Notes: generated by a model from the sequence alone, not told the origin. Shown: positions 25,504 to 37,076, counted from the first letter of the stretch. The stretch: 44,374 bases of DNA from Cedecea neteri NBRC 105707 = ATCC 33855 (GCF_001571265.1 NZ_BCTL01000049.1:1-44374); one strand, 5' to 3'. Numbers and translations are program-made.

Positions 25504-26895
25504 ATGCTGGCCTTTCTAAACCAGGTGCGCAAACCCACTCTGGATCTGCCGCTCGAAGTGCGGCGAAAAATGTGGTTCAAACCGTTCATGCAGTCGTATC
25601 TGGTGGTGTTTATCGGCTACCTGACGATGTACCTGATCCGTAAAAACTTCAACATCGCGCAGAACGACATGATCTCCACCTACGGGCTGAGCATGACGCA
25701 GCTGGGGATGATCGGCCTCGGCTTCTCCATCACCTACGGCGTGGGCAAAACGCTGGTTTCCTACTATGCGGACGGCAAAAACACCAAGCAGTTCCTGCCG
25801 TTTATGCTGATCCTTTCCGCCATCTGTATGCTCGGCTTCAGCGCCAGCATGGGCGCGGGTTCCGTTAGTCTGTTCCTGATGATCGCCTTCTACGCCCTGA
25901 GCGGATTCTTCCAGAGCACCGGCGGATCGTGCAGCTACTCGACCATTACCAAATGGACGCCACGCCGCAAGCGCGGCAGCTATCTGGGCATGTGGAACAT
26001 CTCCCACAATCTCGGCGGCGCAGGTGCGGCCGGTGTGGCTCTGTTTGGCGCTAACTACCTGTTTAACGGCCACGTTATCGGGATGTTTATCTTCCCGTCC
26101 GTTATCGCGCTGATTGTCGGCTTTATTGCCCTGCGCTACGGCAGCGACTCCCCTGAGTCCTACGGCCTCGGGACTGCCGAAGAGCTGTTTGGCGAAGAGG
26201 TCAGCGAAGAAGACAAAGAAGCCGAAGATAACTCGATGACCAAATGGCAGATCTTTGTTGAGTACGTGCTGAAAAACAAAGTGATCTGGCTGCTGTGCTT
26301 CTCCAACATTTTCCTGTACGTGGTGCGTATCGGCATCGACCAGTGGTCCACCGTGTACGCCTTCCAGGAACTGAAACTCTCCAAAGAAGTGGCGATTCAG
26401 GGCTTCACGCTGTTTGAAGTGGGCGCGCTGGTTGGCACCCTGCTGTGGGGCTGGTTGTCTGACCTCGCCAACGGCCGCCGTGCGCTGGTAGCCTGCGTGG
26501 CGCTGGCCTTGATCATCGCTACGCTGGGCGTGTATCAGCATGCGAGCAACCAGTACGTTTACCTGGCTTCGCTGTTCGCGCTTGGCTTCCTGGTCTTCGG
26601 GCCGCAGCTGCTGATTGGCGTGGCTGCCGTGGGCTTTGTGCCTAAGAAAGCTATTGGCGCGGCAGACGGCATCAAGGGCACCTTCGCTTACCTGATCGGC
26701 GACAGCTTTGCCAAGCTGGGCCTGGGAATGATTGCCGACGGCACGCCGATCTTCGGCCTGACCGGCTGGGCGGGCACCTTTGCCGCGCTTGATGCTGCCG
26801 CAATCGGCTGTATCGTGCTGATGGCCATCGTAGCGGTATTTGAAGAGCGTAAAATTCGCCGTGAGAAAAAAATCCAGCAGCTGAATATCGCTTAA
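25504..26895 (+). CDS. uhpT: Hexose-phosphate:phosphate antiporter
   Basis: This inner-membrane antiporter takes up glucose-6-phosphate and related sugar phosphates in exchange for inorganic phosphate; it is also the entry route of fosfomycin in E. coli. The 463 residues equal E. coli UhpT, with twelve membrane segments, the [11 protein letters not shown] first loop bearing the substrate-binding arginine, and [26 protein letters not shown] is placed well before the ATG. It has its own promoter region and a strong terminator. Confidence 0.97.
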   Translation: MLAFLNQVRKPTLDLPLEVRRKMWFKPFMQSYLVVFIGYLTMYLIRKNFNIAQNDMISTYGLSMTQLGMIGLGFSITYGVGKTLVSYYADGKNTKQFLPFMLILSAICMLGFSASMGAGSVSLFLMIAFYALSGFFQSTGGSCSYSTITKWTPRRKRGSYLGMWNISHNLGGAGAAGVALFGANYLFNGHVIGMFIFPSVIALIVGFIALRYGSDSPESYGLGTAEELFGEEVSEEDKEAEDNSMTKWQIFVEYVLKNKVIWLLCFSNIFLYVVRIGIDQWSTVYAFQELKLSKEVAIQGFTLFEVGALVGTLLWGWLSDLANGRRALVACVALALIIATLGVYQHASNQYVYLASLFALGFLVFGPQLLIGVAAVGFVPKKAIGAADGIKGTFAYLIGDSFAKLGLGMIADGTPIFGLTGWAGTFAALDAAAIGCIVLMAIVAVFEERKIRREKKIQQLNIA

Positions 26896-26914
26896 GCGCA
26901 TTTTGAGCAGTTCC

Positions 26915-26940
26915 AGCCCGGCATAACGCCGGGCTTTTTT
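26915..26940 (+). terminator. uhpT terminator
   Basis: Arms AGCCCGGC and GCCGGGCT around ATAAC are followed directly by five more T. It lies 20 bases below the uhpT stop. Confidence 0.93.
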
Positions 26941-27050
26941 ATGCCCGCGATTAACGCCAGTGCCAGGCATTACTGGGAAAAGTGATTGCGCTATACTGCA
27001 CGGCATTCATTGCTAGCAAATTGTCGTCAAGCTGCCGGGTATCTAACTTC

Positions 27051-27503
27051 ATGATTTGGATTATGTTAGCCACGCTTTGCGTGGTGTTTATTGTCGGCTT
27101 TCGGGTGTTAACCTCTGACTCCCGGCGGGCGATTCGCCGGCTGAGTGAGCGGCTGGGGATCGACGTGGTGCCGGTAGAATCGATGATCGATCAAATGGGG
27201 AAAGCGCAGGGCGACGCGTTTTTGCAGTACCTGCATCGCCCGGATGAGTCCCATTTGCAAAATGCGGCGCAGGTTCTGCTTGTCTGGCAGATGGTGATTG
27301 TGGACGGCAGCGATCGGAATCTGCAGCAGTGGTACCGGAGGCTACAAAAGGCGCGGCTTGCCACGCCGATTACCGACGCTCAGGTTCGCCTGGCGCAGGG
27401 GTTTCTACGAGAAATGGAGCCGGAGAAGCCGGAGATCACGGCTTTTCAGATGCGGTACAACGGCTACTTCCAGCCTGAAGATGGCATGCACTGGCTGCAC
27501 TAA
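27051..27503 (+). CDS. yicN: DUF1198 protein, YicN-like
   Basis: This is a 150-residue protein of unknown function, starting MIWIMLATLCVVFIVGFRVL, a single N-terminal membrane segment. A soluble domain of about 130 residues with the conserved LHRPDESHLQNAAQVLL and MRYNGYFQPE follows. I recognise it as E. coli YicN (DUF1198), which in E. coli K-12 lies close to uhpT, so it appears to have moved or stayed together with the uhp block. The start has no strong ribosome binding site, but the upstream frame to 26982 is unlike the family. No function is assigned. Confidence 0.78.
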   Translation: MIWIMLATLCVVFIVGFRVLTSDSRRAIRRLSERLGIDVVPVESMIDQMGKAQGDAFLQYLHRPDESHLQNAAQVLLVWQMVIVDGSDRNLQQWYRRLQKARLATPITDAQVRLAQGFLREMEPEKPEITAFQMRYNGYFQPEDGMHWLH

Positions 27504-27514
27504 GACTCGTTTTT

Positions 27515-27532
27515 GCGCTGTAATTACAGCGC
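27515..27532. terminator. Perfect palindrome between yicN and yjgM
   Basis: GCGCTGTAATTACAGCGC is an 18-base perfect palindrome at the convergent ends of yicN and yjgM, and includes the yjgM stop codon. On the plus strand TTTG follows. It may serve as a weak terminator for yicN. Confidence 0.5.
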
Positions 27533-28045
27533 TTTGAGCATAGTGACTTCGCAATCTACGTGGCCGGTGCAGCCGAGCGGGGCAGGGATATGTTCGAAGC
27601 CAAGGTGTTCGTACAGCCCAACGGCTTCTTTCAGAAACGCGGTGGTTTCCAGATAGCAGCGCTTAAAGCCCTGGGCCCGGGCGTGATCCAGCGCCTGCAG
27701 CGCCAGCTTTTTCGCCAGGCCTTTGCCGCGAACCACCGGCAGAAAATACATCTTCTGCAGTTCACAAATGTCTGGCTCGCTACACGATAACGGCGCCACG
27801 CCGCCGCCTCCCACCACTTCGCCATTAATGTCCACCACCCAGTACGCATGGCCTGGCTGGCTGTAGAGCTGGTACAGCTCATCAAGGTTAGGGTCGGCGA
27901 CGGTGTAGCCTTTATCGGCGGTCAGGCCGTATTCGGCCGATACCTGGCGAATAACCCGAGCGATCGCCGAATTATCTTCGGCAGTAATCCGGCGCAGCTG
28001 GAGCTTCGTATCAACCGGAGCAGTGGTGTTCATCATGCGACTCAT
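27524..28045 (-). CDS. yjgM: GNAT-family acetyltransferase YjgM
   Basis: This is a GCN5-related N-acetyltransferase. The acetyl-CoA binding motif is seen in [19 protein letters not shown], and the C-terminal GNAT strand region in [24 protein letters not shown]. The conserved block [28 protein letters not shown] matches E. coli YjgM. The frame starts at 28045 and gives 173 aa; internal ATGs at codons 4 and 5 (MMNTTAP) would give a length nearer E. coli, and none of the starts has a clear ribosome binding site. Its substrate is not given by sequence. It lies upstream-divergent from nothing nearby and ends facing yicN. Confidence 0.92.
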   Translation of the reverse strand: MSRMMNTTAPVDTKLQLRRITAEDNSAIARVIRQVSAEYGLTADKGYTVADPNLDELYQLYSQPGHAYWVVDINGEVVGGGGVAPLSCSEPDICELQKMYFLPVVRGKGLAKKLALQALDHARAQGFKRCYLETTAFLKEAVGLYEHLGFEHIPAPLGCTGHVDCEVTMLKAL

Positions 28046-28105
28046 AGGCTTAGGGAAGGATAAAAGCAGTTAATAGCACTTCATTACGGAGGGTGCAAGC
28101 TGGAT

Positions 28106-28135
28106 AAAAAACGCCCCACACCGAAGTGCAGGGCG
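28106..28135 (-). terminator. valS terminator
   Basis: On the minus strand CGCCCTGCAC and GTGTGGGGCG arms close a TTCG tetraloop and are followed by six T. It lies about 20 bp below the valS stop, in the valS-yjgM gap. Confidence 0.9.
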
Positions 28136-28154
28136 GATTATGCAGCGCGACTGA

Positions 28155-31010
28155 TTACAGGGCGGCGATAACGGCCTGCTGTTCAATCAGCTTAGCTTTC
28201 GCGTCGGCAAAGCCTTCGAGACGCTCGCGCTCTTTGGCGACAACGTCAGCCGGGGCACGGGCTACAAAGCCTTCGTTGGAGAGTTTGCCTTCGATCTTGC
28301 CGATTTCGATTTCGATCTTCGCGACTTCTTTCGCCAGACGCTCGATCTCAGCGGCTTTATCGACCAGGCCCGCCATCGGGATCAGCAGCTCTGCGCCATC
28401 GATAATCTTGGTCACGGAAACCGGACCTTTGTCATCGACAGGCAGAATAGTGATGCTTTCCAGACGAGCCAGGTTCTGCAGGAAGGTGCGGTTTTCGCTC
28501 ACGCGACGAATCGCCTCTTCGCTACAGCCGCGCAGCAGCACGTCCAGACGCTTGCTTGGGGCAATGTTCATCTCGGCGCGAATGTTACGCACCGCGGTGA
28601 TCACGTCCTTCAGCCACTCGGTATCCGCGAACGCCGCTTCATCAACCTGAGACGCATCGTAGGCCGGGAATTCTTGCAGCATGATGGTGTCTGCGGTAAT
28701 CCCCTTCAGCACTTTCACGCGCTGCCAGATGGTTTCGGTGATGAATGGAATGATCGGGTGCGCCAGGCGCAGCAGGCCTTCCAGCACGTTCACCAGCGTA
28801 TTACGGGTGCCACGCAGTTCCGCTTCAGTACCGCCGTTCATGACCGGCTTGGTCAGCTCCAGGTACCAGTCACAGAACTGGTTCCAGGTGAACTCGTACA
28901 GAATGTTGGCGGCGATGTCGAAGCGGTAGCTGTCCAGCGCTTCACGGTACGCTTTCACGGTGCGGTTGAACTCGGCCAGAATCCAGCGATCGGCCAGAGA
29001 CAGTACCATTTCACCGCCGTTGAAGCCGCAATCCTGCTCTTCGGTGTTCATCAGCACGAAGCGGCTGGCGTTCCAAAGTTTGTTACAGAAGTTACGGTAG
29101 CCTTCGAGGCGCTTCATGTCCCAGTTGATGTCGCGGCCGGTAGAGGCCAGCGCTGCCAGGGTGAAGCGCAGGGCGTCGGTGCCGTGTGGCTCGATGCCGT
29201 TCGGGAACTGTTTCTCGGTGCGTTTGCGGATTTTCTCCGCGAGCTGCGGCTGCATCATGTTGCCGGTACGTTTCTCGAGAAGATCTTCCAGAGAAATGCC
29301 GTCCACCATGTCCAGCGGGTCGATAACGTTGCCTTTGGATTTGGACATCTTCTGGCCTTCGTCATCGCGGATAAGGCCGGTCATGTAGACGGTCTTAAAC
29401 GGTACCTGTGGCTTGCCGTCTTCATCTTTGATGAAGTGCATGGTCAGCATGATCATGCGGGCAATCCAGAAGAAGATGATGTCGAAGCCGCTGACCATGA
29501 CGCTGGTCGGGTGGAAGGTGCGCAGCGCTTCGGTGTTTTCCGGCCAGCCCAGGGTAGAGAAGGTCCACAGGCCAGAGGAGAACCAGGTGTCCAGCACGTC
29601 TTCGTCCTGGTTCAGCGCCACGTCGGCACCCAGGTTGTTCTCGGCGCGAACTTCTGCTTCGTTGCGGCCAACGTACACGTTGCCTTCCGCGTCATACCAG
29701 GCCGGGATACGGTGACCCCACCACAGCTGACGGGAGATGCACCAGTCCTGAATATCGCGCATCCAGGAGAAGTACATGTTTTCATACTGCTTAGGTACGA
29801 ACTGGATGTCGCCCTGCTCAACGGCTTCTACCGCCACTTTTGCCAGCGGCGCGGTACGCACATACCACTGGTCGGTCAGCATTGGCTCGATAACCACGCC
29901 GCCACGGTCGCCGTAAGGAACGGTCAGGTCGTGCGGTTTGATTTCGTCCAGCAGGCCAAGTTCGTCGAACTTCGCGACCACGGCTTTACGCGCGGCAAAA
30001 CGCTCCAGCTTCTGGAACTCTGCCGGAATGTCGGACGCATAAACGTCGGATTCTTCGCCGTTGGTATCGAAGACTTCTGCCGCTTCACGGATATCTCCGT
30101 CGAAGGTCAGAATGTTGATCATTGGCAGCGCGTGGCGGCGGCCAACTTCGTAGTCGTTAAAGTCGTGCGCCGGGGTGATTTTCACGCAGCCGGTGCCTTT
30201 TTCCATGTCCGCGTGCTCGTCGCCCACGATAGGAATGCGGCGGTTAACCAGCGGCAGTACCACGAATTTACCAATCAGGTCTTTGTAGCGCGGATCTTCC
30301 GGGTTCACGGCCACGCCGGTATCACCGAGTACGGTTTCCGGGCGAGTGGTGGCTACGATCAGGTAATCTTTACCGTCTGCGGTTTTGGCACCATCGGCCA
30401 GCGGGTAACGCAGGTGCCACATGGAGCCTTTAGATTCGCGGTTCTCAACTTCGAGGTCGGAAATCGCGGTGCGCAGTTTCGGGTCCCAGTTGACCAGGCG
30501 TTTGCCGCGGTAAATCAGGTCTTCTTTATACAGGCGAACGAACACTTCTTTCACCGCGTTGGACAGGCCTTCATCCATGGTGAAGCGCTCGCGCTCCCAG
30601 TCTACGGAGTTACCGAGACGACGCATCTGACGGGTAATGGTGCCGCCGGATTCTGCCTTCCACTGCCAGATTTTGTCGATGAACGCATCGCGGCCGTAAT
30701 CGTGGCGGGTTTTACCTTCTTCGGCGGCGATTTTACGTTCTACAACCATCTGGGTCGCGATACCGGCGTGGTCGGTGCCCGCCTGCCACAGGGTGTTTTT
30801 GCCCTGCATGCGCTGGTAACGGATCATGGTGTCCATGATGGTTTGCTGGAAGGCGTGACCCATATGCAAACTGCCGGTGACGTTCGGCGGTGGGATCATG
30901 ATGCAGAAGCTTTCCTGGCTGGTGTCGCCATTCGGTTTGAAGTAGCCCTGCTGTTCCCAGTGCTCGTAAAGCGGCTGTTCGATATCTTGCGGGTTATATG
31001 TCTTTTCCAT
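28155..31010 (-). CDS. valS: Valyl-tRNA synthetase
   Basis: This class I aminoacyl-tRNA synthetase charges tRNA-Val and edits misactivated threonine. It has 951 residues, as E. coli ValS. The HIGH signature appears as H49-M-G-H52 in [12 protein letters not shown] and the second signature as KMSKSKGN beginning at K554. The C-terminal coiled-coil arm is visible ([25 protein letters not shown] in part). The start ATG ending at 31010 lies 6 bp below the holC stop, so translation follows from holC. The gene avoids codons whose complements are stops, leaving a very long antisense frame. Confidence 0.98.
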   Translation of the reverse strand: MEKTYNPQDIEQPLYEHWEQQGYFKPNGDTSQESFCIMIPPPNVTGSLHMGHAFQQTIMDTMIRYQRMQGKNTLWQAGTDHAGIATQMVVERKIAAEEGKTRHDYGRDAFIDKIWQWKAESGGTITRQMRRLGNSVDWERERFTMDEGLSNAVKEVFVRLYKEDLIYRGKRLVNWDPKLRTAISDLEVENRESKGSMWHLRYPLADGAKTADGKDYLIVATTRPETVLGDTGVAVNPEDPRYKDLIGKFVVLPLVNRRIPIVGDEHADMEKGTGCVKITPAHDFNDYEVGRRHALPMINILTFDGDIREAAEVFDTNGEESDVYASDIPAEFQKLERFAARKAVVAKFDELGLLDEIKPHDLTVPYGDRGGVVIEPMLTDQWYVRTAPLAKVAVEAVEQGDIQFVPKQYENMYFSWMRDIQDWCISRQLWWGHRIPAWYDAEGNVYVGRNEAEVRAENNLGADVALNQDEDVLDTWFSSGLWTFSTLGWPENTEALRTFHPTSVMVSGFDIIFFWIARMIMLTMHFIKDEDGKPQVPFKTVYMTGLIRDDEGQKMSKSKGNVIDPLDMVDGISLEDLLEKRTGNMMQPQLAEKIRKRTEKQFPNGIEPHGTDALRFTLAALASTGRDINWDMKRLEGYRNFCNKLWNASRFVLMNTEEQDCGFNGGEMVLSLADRWILAEFNRTVKAYREALDSYRFDIAANILYEFTWNQFCDWYLELTKPVMNGGTEAELRGTRNTLVNVLEGLLRLAHPIIPFITETIWQRVKVLKGITADTIMLQEFPAYDASQVDEAAFADTEWLKDVITAVRNIRAEMNIAPSKRLDVLLRGCSEEAIRRVSENRTFLQNLARLESITILPVDDKGPVSVTKIIDGAELLIPMAGLVDKAAEIERLAKEVAKIEIEIGKIEGKLSNEGFVARAPADVVAKERERLEGFADAKAKLIEQQAVIAAL

Positions 31011-31016
31011 TGTCTG

Positions 31017-31475
31017 CTATGTCGTTCCCGGCGGGGTATAGGTCGCCGTAGTCAAGTGGAAACCGGCAACGCGGTACGCTTTGTAGCGCTCGCGGGCCAG
31101 TTGTTTCTGGGATTCTTCGTAAGGTACGAAGTCTATCACTTCCAGGAAAGCGGTGGCAAAATCTGCGAACTGTGGCAGCAGGCTAATCAGCAAATCTCGA
31201 GGCGCGCTGCCGCGGCGTTGGGGCCATGCCAGCTCAACCGGCGCCCCATAGCGCGGGCCCTCGCCAGCCAGATTGTGCGGGACGAACGCCTGGGCATCTC
31301 GCTGCCAGAGCGCTTCGTCGAGGCGAATCGCCTGTTGTTCGTTTTCGCAGGCAACCAGCACCCGCTTGCCTGCACGGAATCCATCCGCAGCCAGCTCGCA
31401 CACCAGCTGTTCTACGGCACTGAGCCCTTCGGCGTGAGTGTCGTTATCCAGCAGGTAAAACGTTGCGTTTTTCAT
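31017..31475 (-). CDS. holC: DNA polymerase III chi subunit
   Basis: Chi links the clamp loader (through psi) to single-stranded DNA binding protein at the replication fork. The 152-residue sequence begins MKNATFYLLDNDT and has the ACENEQQAIRLDEALW segment of the family; it is slightly longer than E. coli HolC (147). It sits directly upstream of valS, as in E. coli, with a REP-like element separating it from pepA. The ribosome binding site is weak. Confidence 0.95.
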   Translation of the reverse strand: MKNATFYLLDNDTHAEGLSAVEQLVCELAADGFRAGKRVLVACENEQQAIRLDEALWQRDAQAFVPHNLAGEGPRYGAPVELAWPQRRGSAPRDLLISLLPQFADFATAFLEVIDFVPYEESQKQLARERYKAYRVAGFHLTTATYTPPGTT

Positions 31476-31505
31476 GAGACCAGCTTGTTAAGTTGAATGT
31501 TGTTG

Positions 31506-31599
31506 CCCCTCACCCTAACCCTCTCCCCAAAGGGGCGAGGGAAACAAACTGAATTGTTTTCCCCCTCTCCCTTCCAGGGAGAGGGGCGGGGTGAGGGTC
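31506..31599. repeat. REP-like palindromic repeat, copy 2
   Basis: CCCCTCACCC at 31507 and GGGGTGAGGG at 31588-31597 form outer arms; between them are CTCTCCCC/GGGGCGAG and CCCCTCTCCC/GGGAGAGGGG palindromes. It lies in the pepA-holC gap and has the same double-palindrome form as copy 1. Confidence 0.85.
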
Positions 31600-31610
31600 A
31601 GTTTTACAAA

Positions 31611-33125
<1,515 letters not shown>

Positions 33126-33396
33126 CTACGCTCCTGAATCTTAAAGACAACGGCGGGGGCTACAGGCTAGAATTGCAAGCTTTCGTAACTCATCTCCGCT
33201 GTTGCGATGACTTCGTGTTAATCTTAACGAATGGATTTACGTTTTCTATTGTGTCTGAACATCGTCCCGTAATGCGAGTTCGCCGGGCTATCTAATCTTA
33301 GCGATGTTTTCGACGATTAAAGAGAATAAATGACGTATAAGCGATGAAACAAGCGATTTTCCTGCAAAAAGACTCGTTTCTACAGGCGTATTTAAT

Positions 33397-34497
33397 GTGA
33401 TTATCATAAAATATCTGGTTCGGGAGACGCTTAAGAGCCAGCTGGCGATCCTTTTTATCCTGCTGCTGATTTTCTTTGCTCAGAAGCTGGTCAGGATCCT
33501 CGGTGCTGCTGCCGACGGCGAAATCCCGACAAATCTGGTGCTTTCTTTATTGGGTTTAGGTGTGCCTGAAATGGCGCAGCTAATCCTTCCCCTGAGCCTT
33601 TTCCTCGGCTTGCTTATGACGCTCGGCCGCTTGTACACCGAGAGTGAAATCACGGTAATGCATGCCTGCGGTCTGAGTAAAGCAGTACTGGTCAAAGCCG
33701 CGATGGTTCTCGCACTCTTCACCGGTATTGCGGCCACCGTAAACGTGATGTGGCTGAACCCGTGGTCCGCTCGTCACCAGGACGAAGTGCTGGCTGAAGC
33801 CAGAGCGAACCCGGGTATGGCTGCCCTGGCGCAAGGGCAGTTCCAGGTTGCGACTAACGGCAGTGCGGTACTGTTTATCGAAAGCGTACAGGGGAAAACG
33901 TTCAAAGATGTTTTCCTTGCTCAGGTGCGGCCTAAGGGCAGTACTCGCCCTTCCGTTGTGGTTGCGGACTCAGGCCAAATATTCCAGCGCCCGGACGGCA
34001 CGCAGATTGTTAAGTTGAGCACCGGAACCCGTTTTGAAGGTACCTCAACGCTGCGCGATTTCCGCATTACAGATTTTAAAGATTACCAGGCCGTGGTGGG
34101 GCATCAGGCGGTGATGCTTGATCCCTCCGATATCAGCCAAATGAGCATGACCGACCTGTGGAAGAGTCCGGATCCTTCCACGCGCGCCGAGCTGCACTGG
34201 CGGCTGACGCTCATCATGTCGGTAGTGATTATGGCGCTGATGGTGGTGCCGCTGAGCGTGGTGAACCCGCGACAGGGGCGTGTGCTGTCGATGCTCCCAG
34301 CCATGCTGCTGTATCTGGTCTTCTTCCTGCTGCAAAGCTCTTTGCGCTCCAGCGGGTCAAAGGAAAAGCTGGATCCGATGATTTGGATGTGGGTGGTCAA
34401 CCTGGCGTACCTGGCGTTGGCCGTTGCCCTGAACCTGTGGGATACGGTACCTATGCGCAAAGTGCGTGCCCGCTTTAGCTATAAAGGAGCGGCTTAA
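33397..34497 (+). CDS. lptF: LPS export permease LptF
   Basis: LptF, together with LptG and the LptB ATPase, extracts lipopolysaccharide from the inner membrane and passes it to LptC. The 366-residue protein starts with GTG (read as M in MIIIKYLVRETLKSQLAILF), as in E. coli; no nearby ATG fits. It has six membrane segments, three on either side of a periplasmic beta-jellyroll (about residues 130-260). The gene is divergent from pepA and ends directly against lptG. Confidence 0.97.
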   Translation: MIIIKYLVRETLKSQLAILFILLLIFFAQKLVRILGAAADGEIPTNLVLSLLGLGVPEMAQLILPLSLFLGLLMTLGRLYTESEITVMHACGLSKAVLVKAAMVLALFTGIAATVNVMWLNPWSARHQDEVLAEARANPGMAALAQGQFQVATNGSAVLFIESVQGKTFKDVFLAQVRPKGSTRPSVVVADSGQIFQRPDGTQIVKLSTGTRFEGTSTLRDFRITDFKDYQAVVGHQAVMLDPSDISQMSMTDLWKSPDPSTRAELHWRLTLIMSVVIMALMVVPLSVVNPRQGRVLSMLPAMLLYLVFFLLQSSLRSSGSKEKLDPMIWMWVVNLAYLALAVALNLWDTVPMRKVRARFSYKGAA

Positions 34498-35577
34498 ATG
34501 TTTGGCGTACTTGACCGTTACATCGGTAAAACCATCTTAAACACCATCATGATGACGCTGTTTATGCTGGTGTCCCTATCGGGGATTATTAAGTTCGTTG
34601 ACCAGTTGAAGAAAACGGGCCAGGGTTCTTATTCCGCGGCAGGAGCGGGGATGTACACCCTGCTCAGCGTCCCTAAAGATGTTCAAATCTTCTTCCCGAT
34701 GGCCGCGTTATTAGGCGCGCTATTGGGGCTGGGAATGCTTGCTCAGCGCAGTGAGCTGGTAGTGATGCAGGCGTCCGGCTATACCCGGATGCAAATCGCC
34801 TCCTCGGTAATGAAAACCGCGATTCCGCTGGTTCTGCTGACCATGGCAATCGGTGAGTGGGTAGCTCCTCAGGGCGAGCAAATGGCACGTAATTATCGTG
34901 CGCAAATGTTGCTTGGCGGCTCATTGCTGTCCACCACCAACGCCATTTGGGCGAAAGACGGCCATGACTTCGTCTATATCGATCACGTCAACAGCGAAAC
35001 AGAAATTGCCGGCATCATGATTTACCATTTTAACGGTGAACGTCGCCTGCTTTCGGTACGGAATGCCGCCGCGGCGAAGTATGACGCCGAGCATAAAGTC
35101 TGGCGTCTGTCGCAGGTTGACGAATCAAATCTCTCCGATCCAAAGCAGATTACCGGGTCGCAAACCGTGAGCGGGGAATGGCAAACCAACCTGACGCCAG
35201 ACAAACTTGGCGTAGTTGCGCTCGATCCTGACTCGCTGTCGATCAGTGGACTTTATGGTTACATCAAGTACCTGAAAACCAGCGGCCAGGACTCACGCCG
35301 CTACCAGCTGAATATGTGGAGCAAGATTTTCGCGCCGGTTTCGGTGGCGGTAATGATGCTGATGGCGCTGTCGTTTATCTTTGGCCCGCTGCGTAGCGTG
35401 CCGATGGGCGTGAGAGTGGTGACGGGGATAAGTTTCGGTTTTATCTTCTACGTGCTGGACCAGGTTTTTGGCCCGCTAACGCTGGTGTATAACATCCCAC
35501 CGATTGTCGGCGCGCTGCTGCCTAGCGTGACCTTCCTGCTGATCAGCCTCTGGATGCTGACGAAAAGAGCGGGATAA
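34498..35577 (+). CDS. lptG: LPS export permease LptG
   Basis: LptG is the partner permease of LptF in the LptB2FGC exporter. Its ATG follows the lptF TAA with no gap (AAATG), with AAAGGAG upstream inside lptF, so the two are translationally coupled. The 359-residue sequence begins MFGVLDRYIGKTI and has the same six-segment plus jellyroll layout. The coupling-helix region LGMLAQRSELVVMQASGYTRMQ is conserved. A REP-like element follows before the convergent transporter gene. Confidence 0.97.
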   Translation: MFGVLDRYIGKTILNTIMMTLFMLVSLSGIIKFVDQLKKTGQGSYSAAGAGMYTLLSVPKDVQIFFPMAALLGALLGLGMLAQRSELVVMQASGYTRMQIASSVMKTAIPLVLLTMAIGEWVAPQGEQMARNYRAQMLLGGSLLSTTNAIWAKDGHDFVYIDHVNSETEIAGIMIYHFNGERRLLSVRNAAAAKYDAEHKVWRLSQVDESNLSDPKQITGSQTVSGEWQTNLTPDKLGVVALDPDSLSISGLYGYIKYLKTSGQDSRRYQLNMWSKIFAPVSVAVMMLMALSFIFGPLRSVPMGVRVVTGISFGFIFYVLDQVFGPLTLVYNIPPIVGALLPSVTFLLISLWMLTKRAG

Positions 35578-35583
35578 GTTTTA

Positions 35584-35664
35584 CCCTCATCCTAACCCTC
35601 CCCCTAAAAGGGGGAGGGTATATCACTGATAATACTCTGCTTTCTTCTTGCTTATGGGTGAGGG
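35584..35664. repeat. REP-like palindromic repeat, copy 3
   Basis: A palindrome CCCTCCCCC/GGGGGAGGG (35597-35619) lies inside CCCTCATCC and GGGTGAGGG outer arms, with about 35 unrelated bases on the right side. It separates the convergent lptG and transporter genes and may end both transcripts. Confidence 0.78.
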
Positions 35665-35667
35665 AAA

Positions 35668-36897
35668 TCAGTGAATAAACATCACCGACACACACAAAAC
35701 TCCAATAATCAGCGTCAGCAGATTGGCCAGCGAACGCCACGGCTTAAGCGCGGGCACAAGATAGGTCGACAGGGTTGGCATAATAAACAGAATCAGCGCG
35801 ATAAGCGGCCCGCTGATGGCGTAAATCATCGCCAGCGCATTCGGGTTGATGTAACACACCACGAAGGTCAGCAGCGAAATCAGGGTAATAGAAAGCGCCC
35901 GGCAGAAAGCCCGGCTCCTGCTCATACCCGCTGCACCCAGAGTGGACTTAACAATCGCTGTAGCCCCTTCAATCACGCCAAAATAGGTGCCGAGGAATGA
36001 CTTGGACATCGCCACTATCGCGACGATAAAGCCTGAAATGCCCAGCCAGGCCGGCGTGCCCGGCACCATCGACAGCGCGGACAGTATCGTCAGACCCTGC
36101 GCCTTCGCGGCGGTAATATCCTGAGCCGGAATCGACAGGAAGCAGCTAAAGACGAAGAACAGCACGCTGCAGCAAATCACAAAGTAGGCGACGCGCATGA
36201 TTTTCTTACAGTTATTCATCGCGCCTTCGCCGTGGCTTTCGCGCTGGGCCACCGCAAAAGTAGAGATAATTGGCGTGTGGCTGAAGGCAAAGACCATCAC
36301 CGGAATCGACATCCAGATCTCACCCAGTGCGTGGCGGTCAAGCACCAGGCCTTCGGTGAGCAGGGACGTCTGCCAGCTGCTGGTCAAATAGAGGGATAAA
36401 AACAGGAAGTAAGCAATCAGCGGGAACACCAGGAACCCCATCACTTTGATGGTCACCTGCCGCCCCATCAGAAAGATCAGGTTCAGCGCCGCAACGACGC
36501 CGAGGCTAACCAGCACTCTGATTGTGGTCGTAATCGGCCCGTGCTTGGCCAGTTGCTCGATCAACGAGTTGGTAATGGCGACGGCATAAATCAGGATCAC
36601 CACAAAAAACGCGACAAAGTAGAGGCCGGTGATCAGGTTGCCGATGGTTTTGCCGTAGTAGTGGGTCACGGCGCTGGTGATACCGCCGCTGCCCGACGTT
36701 TTAGCCGACAGGATGAACTGGCAGAGCGCCCGGTGCGGCCAGTAGGTCAGCGGGTAGGCAATCAAGGCCGTAAGGAGAAGGACGATAGCTCCGGCGGAGC
36801 CGAGCTGAATAGGGAGAAAAAGGGTTCCTGCGCCAACGGCAGTACCATATAAGGCGAAACTCCACAAAGTTTCTTCTTTTGTCCAGAATTTGCGCAT
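35668..36897 (-). CDS. HAAAP-family amino-acid permease
   Basis: This is an inner-membrane proton- or sodium-coupled amino-acid transporter of the hydroxy/aromatic permease family (SdaC, TdcC, YhaO, TyrP group). It has 409 residues and about eleven hydrophobic segments. The N-terminal GTAVGAGTLFLPIQ matches the family's first helix, and VMVFAFSHTPIISTFAVAQRE fits the serine/threonine branch better than the aromatic one. I cannot name the substrate. It stands alone between lptG and yjgR, where I recall no such gene in E. coli K-12. The ribosome binding site is weak. Confidence 0.85.
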   Translation of the reverse strand: MRKFWTKEETLWSFALYGTAVGAGTLFLPIQLGSAGAIVLLLTALIAYPLTYWPHRALCQFILSAKTSGSGGITSAVTHYYGKTIGNLITGLYFVAFFVVILIYAVAITNSLIEQLAKHGPITTTIRVLVSLGVVAALNLIFLMGRQVTIKVMGFLVFPLIAYFLFLSLYLTSSWQTSLLTEGLVLDRHALGEIWMSIPVMVFAFSHTPIISTFAVAQRESHGEGAMNNCKKIMRVAYFVICCSVLFFVFSCFLSIPAQDITAAKAQGLTILSALSMVPGTPAWLGISGFIVAIVAMSKSFLGTYFGVIEGATAIVKSTLGAAGMSRSRAFCRALSITLISLLTFVVCYINPNALAMIYAISGPLIALILFIMPTLSTYLVPALKPWRSLANLLTLIIGVLCVSVMFIH

Positions 36898-37027
36898 TAT
36901 TTAATCTTTTCTTCTGACTGATTTCCAAAAACCGGCGTAATCTAGCACAAAACTGGCCTGGTGAGTCATGTGGCTGTTATTGCAGGTTTTATTACCGTCT
37001 CTCGGCGTAAGGCAGAAAAAGAAAAGT

Positions 37028-37062
37028 CCCCTCTCCCTTGAGGGAGAGGGTTAAGGTGAGGG
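37028..37062. repeat. REP-like palindromic repeat, copy 4
   Basis: Perfect 10-bp arms CCCTCTCCCT (37029-37038) and AGGGAGAGGG (37041-37050) are followed by TTAAGGTGAGGGG. It is a single-palindrome version of the family, placed between yjgR and the transporter gene. Confidence 0.8.
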
Positions 37063-37076
37063 GGGAATGACGGAAA

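Noticed and set aside
25516-27006. 496-aa minus-strand frame antisense to uhpT
   Set aside because: It mirrors uhpT, has low-complexity His/Gln/Arg-rich composition and no recognisable domain.
28674-31496. 940-aa plus-strand frame antisense to valS and holC
   Set aside because: valS and holC on the minus strand are certain; the frame has no family resemblance I can see and is explained by codon bias.
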